This document shows positions 56,035 to 64,000 of a stretch of DNA of 64,000 nucleotides, piece after piece. The DNA comes from Blastocladiella emersonii ATCC 22665 (lineage: Eukaryota; Blastocladiomycota; Blastocladiomycetes; Blastocladiales; Blastocladiaceae). Under the pieces are notes generated by a model. The model did no database searches. It saw nothing but the letters and a program-made list of their open reading frames with translations, and was not told the origin of the DNA. The stretch spans positions 248,001-312,000 of the forward strand of contig JANHCV010000009.1 in the NCBI GenBank assembly GCA_025594325.1, in the 5' to 3' direction. Both the position numbers and the translations under genes were made by a program. Positions within the stretch are counted from its first letter, which is position 1. Every line of letters begins with the position of its first letter.

Positions 56035-56254
56035 TTTTGAAAGCGTGGGCGTACTCGGACGAGAATACTGTGCGTGGAACCTTGCACTTGAGCTCCTTGA
56101 TGGTTAGGCCCGCGCGCTGTGAGCCGTAAGCCCCGGATCGAGTAAGCTGCTGCTTGCTCACAACCCCATTGAGCGCGCCATCAGGAACGGGACTCAGGAG
56201 CGCGGACGTGATAGGCATTCGGTCGCCGACTGCAAGTCGTTCGAACGTCGTCAA
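56035..56254 (-). pseudogene. C-terminal relic of a paralogue of the 53-55 kb gene
   Basis: About 70 codons: FERLAVGDRMPITSALLS, VPDGALNGVVSKQQLTRSG and VFSSEYAHAFKTLA align with FIEWLDLGRTTPITDALLC, IGALDGVVGAEQLANAA and ASPEYKDAMCAAV at the end of the 53276-55619 gene. No start codon and no upstream part seen. Confidence 0.65.
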
Positions 56255-56813
56255 GCGAGGCGAAACTCATGGAGCACTTGGTGTTGATTGCATCGATCGC
56301 CCGGCTGAGAAGGTGCTCCGAGAGGACGGGATAGAGGGGGGGCGGCGCAGCGGGCTTCCGCGATGGGACGGGCAGTGCCAACTCGGATGTAGTCGTAAAC
56401 CCGACTGCACTCATGTTCAAGGGGATAAGCGATGCCCGTTATCGCTACATCTTCGTTAATGCAACGCAGGTCCTCTGAGCCCTCAGGAACACGATGGGCG
56501 AGACCAGGTGGTCGATCACCACGCGCTCGATGCGCAACAGATCCATACCTGTTCGACTGAGGGTAGTTCGTTCCGGTCCGTGGCAAGGCTCCCGTCGACC
56601 ACCTCAAAGGTTGGACAGCTTACGGTGACCGCGTAGCAGACGCACGAGGCCCGTCCACAACAAGAGATCTGGTTCACGTCCCGCGTGCAACCGCAACTCG
56701 GTGCGAGACGCGATCATTTATCACGTGGGCTGCAGCTGGCAAATCGTTTGGCAGCCTGGTGGCGGAGCGCAACGCGCCTCCTCCCGCAACATGGAACCCT
56801 ATACCTTCGAGTC
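56255..56813. promoter_or_regulatory. Upstream region of the BTB gene
   Basis: No gene recognised. The last 110 bp contain the sequence repeated before the partial copy: 29 identical bases at 56702-56730 and 58848-58876, including an E-box CACGTG in TTATCACGTGGGC. Confidence 0.5.
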
Positions 56814-58639
56814 ATGGAACTTACTGCAATGCAAACTAATGGAAACCAGTCGTACCAAGACGCGCTGGCCACGGAGTGCGAGTGTGTCGCCCGCGGGCCG
56901 CACCTCGTGCGCTACTTCCAGTCGCTCGCCGTGACCGAGGCGCAGTCGGACGTGACAATCGTCATGCAAAGCAAGCTTTACCGGTTGCATCGGACCGCGC
57001 TCAACCAGAGCCCCTTCTTTGCTTCGCTTCTCAACACAGAGTGGATGCCTTCGGGCGATGCTGCGCTTCACCAAATCGACTTTGTCCTCACGGACGACTT
57101 TGACTCCGGGACTGGCAGCGACGCAATGAATCTAATTGAGCGCACCCTTTTCGCGTGGGAGACTGTCCTCGTCGCCTTATATGGCGGTTGCGCCAAGGCT
57201 CTGGTCTCGAGGATCACGCGGGACAACTTTTTCGACCACCTCCAGGTCGCTTCGTACTTTGGTACGCAGTTGTTCGCGTCTCGGTTTCTCAAGGCGCTAT
57301 TTTAAACCGCACGAGTTGTTGTAGACATTGCGCAAGTTCTCGACACGTGCTACGACCTGTACTCGGATCAACTCCTGAGCACAGTGGCTTCCGCCGACGT
57401 CGCCATCTCTCCGGAAGCCGCCGACTTTTTCGCCTCGTTGCTCGTCTACTACGAGGCACGGACGGTTCCCGAGCAAATGTTCGATCTCAAGAACATGGCG
57501 TACTTTCAGCTCGCCTACCTCGGGCCTCACCCGCTCACACGCGCCATCCTTGAGCGGTGCCCCAAGGAAATCGTCCGTGCCGTCCTGCTTGACGGCGACT
57601 TTTGGAACACCTCCGAGCTCGCTCATTTTTTGTTTCTGTGCGAGTTTGACCTTTCGCCCTCGGACATTATGTCCAGCGTTTGGATTGACAACCTGACGCC
57701 CGAGAAACTTGCTCAAGCGGTTGGCTGCCCACTCGCTCGCAAAGACCCTGTGTTCTGTGCTGTCGTTATGGCTGGATCGTACGGAGCCTATGCACTGCGC
57801 ACGGCCATCGTGTCGGCCAAGGCATCCGATAAACAGTTGCCCTCAAACTGGCACCCGCTGGAGGCGCATTACGAGGATGGCCAGGCTCTAGCGGCGGAAC
57901 CTGAAGCCTCCGCCAGCTCTGACTTGGACTTGTTGCCCGAAAACCTCCATGAGAGTGAAGAACAATCAAACGATCTGCAGCTCGAAACATCAATGGAAAC
58001 GGACGAGCCGCTGGACAAAGACGACATGGAGCAAGCCAACTTCGATGATAAGGAAGCGGTCGACCCATACACGTCCATGATCAAGGGCATGCACAACACG
58101 TGCCGTGGAGTTATACGAATCCCCATCGAGCTTGAAATGGACGCGGACACTTGGAGAGAATCCAAGTTTCCTGCGCACGCTTACTTTTTCGCTGGTTCGG
58201 TGTGGAAAGCGCAGTTCCGCATCAGGTTCACTCCACGCCTTCACAGTCCAGTCTTGACCTGGAAAATGTACGGCTTCGATTCGCAGAAGCCTTGGCAGAC
58301 GAACTTACTTTACGTGTGGTATGTAGCTCGCGAACCAACGACACCAAGGACGCTGAAGGTAACGACGTGCCGTACCTCGATCCGCGCGAGCAGCCCATGT
58401 TCACTGCCGATTTCATTGCTTACAAGGTGACCGACCAGAAGCGTCGTAGTCCAGCGTGCACGGCCCTACCTGCGCAGCTGCCCCTGCGGCTGGTCCGCGA
58501 GGTTGTGTCCCACAGCAGCGAAGGTTGGAGCGCTGAAATGGGAAGCGTCCAAGAAGCTCAGATCCACGGCGTCCTGCCTCCTCCGATCCTGGGCGGCAAG
58601 TTGTGTCTTCGGCTTATCCTTGAACTCACCGCTCACTAA
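56814..58639 (+). CDS. BTB protein with a conserved C-terminal module
   Basis: Exons 56814-57261, 57325-58267, 58327-58639 (introns 63 and 59 nt), 567 residues in frame. BTB domain about residues 40-170: SDVTIVMQSKLYRLHRTALN, SPFFASLLNTEWM, ETVLVALYGG, and VASYFDIAQVLDTCYDLYSD as the BTB end and 3-box-like helices. Residues 190-360 are helical (back domain). After an acidic linker (METDEPLDKDDMEQ) comes a C-terminal module with IRIPIELEMD, YFFAGSVWKAQFRIRFTP, VPYLDPREQPMFTADFIAY and GGKLCLRLILELTAH, vaguely MATH-like beta structure (inference). The module is repeated alone in the next gene. Less GC-rich than core genes. Confidence 0.78.
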
Positions 58640-58775
58640 GTCCCTCTATTTGTTTCAAGATATAAATTTGTTTCCCTTACCTGTGCACACTTCCGTGAAT
58701 TTCGACATCCGCCTTGAGTGGCGAAGAGACGCGTTGGACAAGCTTGCGACCCGATCCCCCGGCTCACCTTCTGCC

Positions 58776-58805
58776 ATGAAGCTCACGAAACCCGGTGCAA
58801 CGCGC
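58776..58805 (+). repeat. Duplicate of the first ten codons of ALG9
   Basis: ATGAAGCTCACGAAACCC and the following GGTGCAACGCGC differ from the ALG9 start at 60103 by two bases in 30. The sequence then leaves ALG9. It marks the right end of a tandem duplication. Confidence 0.75.
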
Positions 58806-58847
58806 ACTGCAGTTTTCCGAGCTCAATGCGTGCTCACGTCACGTCCA

Positions 58848-58876
58848 TGCGAGACGCGATCATTTATCACGTGGGC
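58848..58876 (+). repeat. Duplicated BTB-gene promoter segment
   Basis: 29 bases identical to 56702-56730, carrying the CACGTG E-box; looser similarity continues for about 60 bp more (GAGCGCAA...CTCCTCCC). Confidence 0.75.
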
Positions 58877-59025
58877 GGCAGCCGATCACTCGTGAGGCAA
58901 CGCCACGGTGCAGCCGCCAAGGGGACCGGCTTGCGACATCGAGCGCAACTCCTCCCCACGAGGAGCTAGTCCAAGCCGCTCACTGCCCGCTTGCGACGCA
59001 AGACCGAGTCTTCTGCGTTTACATT

Positions 59026-59879
59026 ATGTCGGCCACGTTCAGTTCCACCGCGCTGCGAACTGCCATAGTAACCTCTGCCCCGACTGCAACACATCTCCCG
59101 GCAAAGTGGCACCCGCTTGTGACTCAAGAGGAGTCTGACGGTGACATGGAGGTCGACTCTGATTCGCAGACTGGCGAGGAGGTTGGTTCAGAGTCGGCCC
59201 ACCGCGATCTGGAAGAAACGGAAAACGGGAACGGGAATGGGAACAGCGACGACGATGCTGACGTCGGCGATGATAGAGACGATAGCAAAACTAAGGACCG
59301 TTACTCCTCCTTTGCCTGCGACATTGTCGACGGAGGCTACGAAATGATTCGAATCCCGCTCCAATTTAAAACGGACCCAGCAACCCGGCAGACTTGGTCG
59401 TGCCGCGCGCCGCGCTTCTTCTTTGCGGGGAGTGTGTGGGCGTTCCGATTCCACGTCGAAATCTCCAATGAAGGGGGAAATCCGCTCCTGATTTGTTCTA
59501 GGTACGCTTGGGTGCGGTTTTCCATTGAATGCGCGAATGTGCTGACCATTCTCCTGCTGACTCAAGTGGGCGAACGAGCTTGAATGTCGGGCTTGACGCT
59601 CGCAACGTACCTTACATTGATCCGCGCGAGCAGCCGTGCTTCACAATCCGCTACGTCACCTATGACGTGACAACCACGGCGCGCCGTGGCCCACTCTGCG
59701 CGGCGGCGCCTGTACCGCGAGCGCTGCAGCGGATCGAGGACACTTCCTCTCATGAGAGCGAGGAGTGGAGTGCTCCTCTACGTCATATTCGCACGGAGGC
59801 GATTCCAAACATTCTGCCGCCCCCAACGCTGGCAGGCAAGATGTGCCTTCGGCTCATGGTCGACATCACCGCAAACTAA
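59026..59879 (+). CDS. BTB-less partial copy (C-terminal module only)
   Basis: Exons 59026-59501 and 59567-59879 join across a 65-nt intron to an open frame of 262 residues. The first ATG (MSATFSSTALRTAIV) corresponds to the middle of the BTB gene (MAGSYGAYALRTAIV). The copy keeps the acidic linker (here GNGNGNSDDDADVGDD), IRIPLQFKTD, FFFAGSVWAFRFHVEIS, VPYIDPREQPCFTIRY and the end GKMCLRLMVDITAN. Its second exon is exactly as long as the last exon of the full gene (313 nt). Homology extends some 15 codons upstream of this ATG. The BTB domain is absent; the frame has stayed open despite strong divergence, so it may be expressed from the duplicated promoter. Confidence 0.65.
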
Positions 59880-60102
59880 CCACATGGGTGGACGCTTATT
59901 TTGTTTCATTCACTTCTTTTAATAAGCGAACATTTGTTGCTTCCGCAAAGACTCCTCTCAGGCCAAGCCAAGCCCCCCTGCTCAGGCTGAGAGACGCGTC
60001 GAGCAATCATGTGAGCGTCAAGGTGGCGCCGCGAAGCCGCGCGTCGGCCGATCGCCGGCCCTCCTCCCTTCCGCGCCCCGCCACCCGGCATACCCCACTA
60101 CC

Positions 60103-62022
60103 ATGAAGCTTAGGAAACCCGGTGCAACGCGCGCGGGCATCTCGCCCGCCGCCCCCTCCGCGCCGCCGCCGAAGCGCGCGCCGCTTCACCCGCACACCCT
60201 CCCCGCCTCGCCCGCGTGGATCCTCGCCGCCACCTTACTCCTTGCAATCCGCATCCTCGGCGCCGTGTCCAGCCCAATCACCGACTGCGACGAGACCTTC
60301 AACTACTGGGAGCCGACGCACCTGCTGACGGCGCGGACCCACGCGCTGCAGACGTGGGAGTACGCGCCGCAGTTCGCGCTGCGGTCGTGGGCGTACCTGC
60401 TGCCGCACGCGGGCGTGGCGCGCGCCGTGGTCGCGCTGGGCGGGTCGCGGTTCGACGCGTTCGTTGCGGTACGCCTCGTGCTGGCGCTCGCGAGTGCTGC
60501 GGCGGAGCTCGCGCTGGCGCGCGCGGTCGTGCATCTCGCGGCGCTGCGGAAGCCGCGCGGGTTTCCCGCCGAGGGGCTCGGGACGGCGCTTGTCTTGGTG
60601 CTTGCGACGGCGCCGGGGATGTTCCACTCGGCTCCTGGTACGCTCACATAATGCCCACTGCAGCCCCATTCTAACGCGCGCACCGTGTAGCCCACCTCCC
60701 GTCCTCCTTTGCCATGGTCTGCACGACGTGGGCGCTGACAGGCTGGGCGCGCTCCGAGTACCAGCACTATCTCGGACCCGGCCCGCCGCCATCACGCGAC
60801 ACGCCGGTCCCGCCGCCGACGCAGGCCTCGCTGACGCCGCCCGCGAGCGCGCTCGTGATCGGCGCAGTCGCGACGGGCTCGCTGCTCGGGTGGCCGTTCG
60901 CCGCGGTGCTTGGCGTCCCGTACGCGCTGAGCACCGTGTCCGCGAGCTGGGCGCACTTTGCGCACTTCCTACGTCTCTCCGCCATCTTCGCTGCGGTCCT
61001 GCTCATCCCGGCGTTCGCGATCGACTCGTACCTGTACTCCCGCCCGGTCCTCGCCTTCGCGAACCAGGTGCTGTACAACGTGCTGCGCAACGAGTCGGCG
61101 CGGTACGGCGTGGAGCCGTGGCACTACTACGCCAAGAACCTGGCGCTCAACTGGACGCTCGGCGTGCCGCTCGCCCTGCTCGCCATCTTCTGGACGACGC
61201 AGCGCCGCCGCGCGCTCGTCGCCACGGAACGCGGGCCCGCGGCGATGCTGATCCTGTGGCTCGCGATCTTCGCGATGCAGCCGCACAAGGAGGAGCGGTT
61301 CCTGGCGCCCGTGTACCCGGCGCTCGCGGTGCTGGCCGCGCACGGCGTGGTCGCGCTCCCGCGTAACTGGCTCCGCGTCGCGGCGGTCGCGGCGATGGCG
61401 GGGCTCGGCGCGATGCGGATCAGCGCGCTCATACACTACTACGGCGCGCCGGTGCACCTCGACGTGTCGCGGGTGCCCGTGTACGGCGAGGTGGGCGAGG
61501 ACGCGAACGTGTGTCTCGGCAACGACTGGTTCCTCGCGCCGGGGCACTTTTTGTTGCCGGACGCCGCGCGGCTCAAGTTTGTGAAGCAGGGGTTCACGGG
61601 TCATCTCCCCGCCGAGTTTGCGACGACCGACGCCGGGTCGCTGCGCGAGGTCACGGCGCGGGTCGGGCACGCGGGGTTCAATGACCGCAACGAGATGGAC
61701 AAGTCGCGCTTCGTACGTCCTTTGACCCTCCCCTCGCTTCCGGCCACTAACCGTCTTTCGCCCAACATAGATCCCGGCCGACTCGTGCGACTACATCCTG
61801 GGCCGCGACCCGGTCCTCCCCCTCTCCTCTTCCACCTCCGCCTCCGCGGCCCCGCTCGTGTGCGAGCGCATGCTCGCCGCAGACCGCACCCCCGTCTGGG
61901 CGCGCGTCCTGTACCTCCCCTTCTCCCTCCTGACGCCGTACCAGGCGTGGGACGAGTACTGCCTGTTGCAGGTACTCCGGCCGGGCGAGACGGTGCAGTT
62001 CGCGTCCATCTTCGATCTGTAG
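60103..62022 (+). CDS. ALG9: ALG9-type alpha-1,2-mannosyltransferase
   Basis: ER enzyme (GT22) adding mannose from dolichol-P-mannose to the lipid-linked N-glycan precursor. Exons 60103-60637, 60691-61712, 61771-62022; 602 residues in frame. Signatures: luminal ITDCDETFNYWEPTHLL (about residues 59-75, with the acidic pair), LPSSFAM after the first intron, GWPFAAVLGVP, VEPWHYYAKNLALNW, FAMQPHKEERFLAPVYP, and CDYILGRD with the C-terminal luminal part ending FASIFDL. Multiple hydrophobic helices between. The N-terminus has a 30-residue Pro/Ala extension. Convergent with the lipase gene, only 32 bp between stops. Confidence 0.93.
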
Positions 62023-62054
62023 TTATGTACAATGTATGCAATTGCGAGCGGGCA

Positions 62055-64000
62055 TCACTGGAACAGCACGTTGGCGCGCTGCATCGGCGACTCGGGCGAG
62101 GACTCGTCGTCATCGCTATCGCTTTCAGGCGCCTCAACGGGCGCTGCTACGACAGCCGGTGCGGGCGGAGGCGGAGCAACCACGCGCCGCCGTACCGTGA
62201 CCTCGAGCCCGTCGTCCGAGTCCGAGTCCGGGTCCTCGCTGCTCGACTCGGCCACGCCACCGGGGTACAGATACGACCCGCGCGGCGGCCCTTCATCCGC
62301 CGCGTCCATCCCGTCCGTCGTCGCAGCCGCGTCGTCGTCAGCGCCGTGCGGGGGAGACGTGCCGCCGCCGCCGCCACCGCCGCTGCCGAGCGAGTGGCGC
62401 CGGTGCACGCTGAGCGGGCCGCCGCGCGGCGCACGGCGGCGGCGGTGACGTGGCGGGAGCGGGCGGCGGGCGACCGGGGTCACGTCCGCGTCGTCGTCCT
62501 CGTCGCTCGTGGTCGGCGAGCTCGACGACGACAGCGGTTCCTCGTCCTCGCCCTCGACATCCGCTGGTACCGCCGCCGTCGTGAGAAGGCCAGGCGACGA
62601 CCCGCCCGCGCCGGGCGCGGACCCAAGCTTGCCGTGCTGCAACCCGGCGATCGACGCGGACGACGACGGCGACGAGAACGTCCCCGCGGCGCGCGCCCCG
62701 CCGCCGCCTCCGCTCGGCCCATGCGACGATGGCGGGGACGGCGGCGAGGGCAGCCGGTGCGCGTGCTGGCTGTGGAGGTACGCGCCCGAGAGGTGGACGG
62801 CGGACTTGACGCGGAGCTGTTTCGGGCCGTGGTGCTGCTGCTGTACTGCGGCCGCGGGCGCGCCCGCCGACATGCCCCATCCGGCGGGGACGAGGCCGCG
62901 GAGCGTAGCGACGGCCGAAGGCGACGGCTGCGTCGTCGTGAGCGGGCCGGCGGACGCGGGGCTCTGGTGGGCGATGCGGACGGGCTGGAGGGCGAGCGCG
63001 GGCGGCGGCGCGGTGGCGGCGGGGGTGCTGAGCGAGCGCAGGCGGCAGCGGTAGAGCATCTCGTCGAGGGCCATTTCGACCTGGAGGTGGTTCTGCATGA
63101 TGGAGATCTTGGGCCAGGTGGCGCGCTCGCCTTTGAGGGTAGCCTCGATCATAGACTTGGGGGTCGGGTTGGTCAGGATGCCGAGGTAGTCGGCGACGCC
63201 GATCTCGGGGATGATGGTGATATCGCCCATGTACCGCTGCGAGACGATGGACTGGACGCGGTACAGGAGCTCGGGGAGGAGGCCGAGCTCGCGCAGCTGG
63301 TTGCACCGGAGGTTGAACTCGGACCGCGAGAAGCTGAGGACGGCTTCGCATGCGGACCGGAGCCCCGATTTGGCGAGCGATTTCGAGAGGAAGGGCACGA
63401 CGTGCGGGTTCACCTGGCACACGATGAAGTGGTTCACGTTGAACAGCTCGCTCAGCTTCTGCATCGGCAGGTCCGACTCGACCGACCCGTCGATCCACCG
63501 GTGGCCCGACGGGTTCCACTGCACGGGGCGGCCCGACCGGTCCTTGGCGAGGAGCGGCGCCGGCTTGAAGACGTATGGCACCGAGCACGACGCGGCCACG
63601 GCCGACCAGACGTACTACGCAGCGGGGAGGCGCGGGTGGTGAGCGCGGACGTGTTATGGAGAGAGCGGGGCTCACGTACGACGTTGGGCGCGGTAATGTA
63701 GTTGAGCAGGCGCGGCATCTCGTAGACGGTCGAGGAGCTGACGGTGATGTTGAGGATGCGTCGCGTGCGGTTGAACGACTCCTACACGCGCCGAGCGCGG
63801 TCAGCGTGGCCGCGCAACGAGGGTACGGGGAGGGAAGCGTGCCTGGAAGGTGATGTCGCCGAACATGGCCTTGACCGTGTTGATGAGGGTCTCGACGTCG
63901 AACAGGACACCTGGTTGCGGGTCATAGTCAGTCATCAATCGAATGAGCAGCGGCGAGTAAGAGGGACGACGTACCGCTCTTGAGGAAGCGGTTGAGGACG
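62055..64000 (-). CDS. Patatin-type triacylglycerol lipase (Tgl3/4/5-like), partial
   Basis: Lipid-droplet lipase family. Within the window: partial exon 64000-63975, then 63910-63843, 63781-63680, 63614-62055 (stop). Conserved: VLNRFLKSGVLFDVETLINTV (split by an intron), MFGDITFQESFNRTRRILNI, AASCSVPYVFKPAPLL and catalytic-Asp motif WIDGSVESDLPMQKLSELFN, then VNHFIVCQVNPHVVPFL and GDITIIPEIG. The nucleophile GxSxG lies beyond the right edge. The last 300 residues are Pro/Ser/Ala-rich with acidic tracts, ending SPMQRANVLFQ. The intron 63842-63782 begins GC instead of GT. Confidence 0.88.
63782..63842 (-). other. GC-AG intron in the lipase gene
   Basis: Donor CAG|GCACGC, acceptor GTGTAG, 61 nt, with CGCTGAC as branch-like site. 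Removing it joins FGDITFQ to ESFNRTRRILN in frame, as in the family. Confidence 0.75.

Noticed and set aside
58228-58430. Frameshift in the BTB gene near 58.3 kb
   Set aside because: A 59-nt intron (58268-58326) joins the two frames cleanly, and the partial copy has an intron at the same position.
60714-63701. 995-codon + ORF continuing past ALG9
   Set aside because: Reads through an ALG9 intron into the antisense of the lipase gene. The spliced model ends at 62022.

Overview
The window is nuclear DNA of a GC-rich, intron-bearing fungus. Introns are short (mostly 53-90 nt), usually start GTAC[G/A] and usually end in ...GTAG. The set of orthologues (TBCD, ATG7, SRP54, ALG9, SYG1/XPR1-type exporter, Tgl3/4/5-type lipase, GCNA/SprT protease) fits a basidiomycete yeast. 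I infer Tremellomycetes, perhaps Trichosporonales; that placement is from gene style only. No prokaryotic operon, CRISPR array, rRNA or tRNA was recognised.

Layout. 1-24 kb: 3' part of the tubulin cofactor D gene, abutting a truncated BTB gene; an MFS sugar transporter; an SH3 membrane protein; an unknown protein; inositol monophosphatase; a Gly/His repeat protein; ATG7 (nine exons); a METTL-type methyltransferase; an ankyrin/proline/glutamine protein; an unknown protein; then a 2.7-kb Mutator-like element with terminal inverted repeats and an 8-bp target duplication; then a metacaspase-like protein lacking both catalytic residues. 25-32 kb: a less GC-rich accessory block of tandem leucine-rich-repeat genes: one intact, one with a nonsense codon, one frameshifted, and one internally deleted relic. 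32-52 kb: conserved core genes (SPX-EXS exporter, SRP54, GCNA-like protease, two large low-complexity proteins, a homeodomain protein, a BTB protein). 53-60 kb: a second accessory block with a decayed gene, its relic, a BTB gene and a BTB-less partial copy made by a tandem duplication that also copied the first codons of ALG9. 60-64 kb: ALG9 and a patatin-type lipase running off the right edge.

Exon models were built by hand from splice sites and homology. For the multi-exon genes the summed exon lengths are divisible by three, except where a lesion is reported (SRP54 by 1 nt at a C11 run; the third LRR gene by a frameshift). The main biological interest is the two accessory blocks, where fast-duplicating LRR/BTB families, a dead metacaspase and a transposon sit among housekeeping genes. 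Any functional link among them is speculation.
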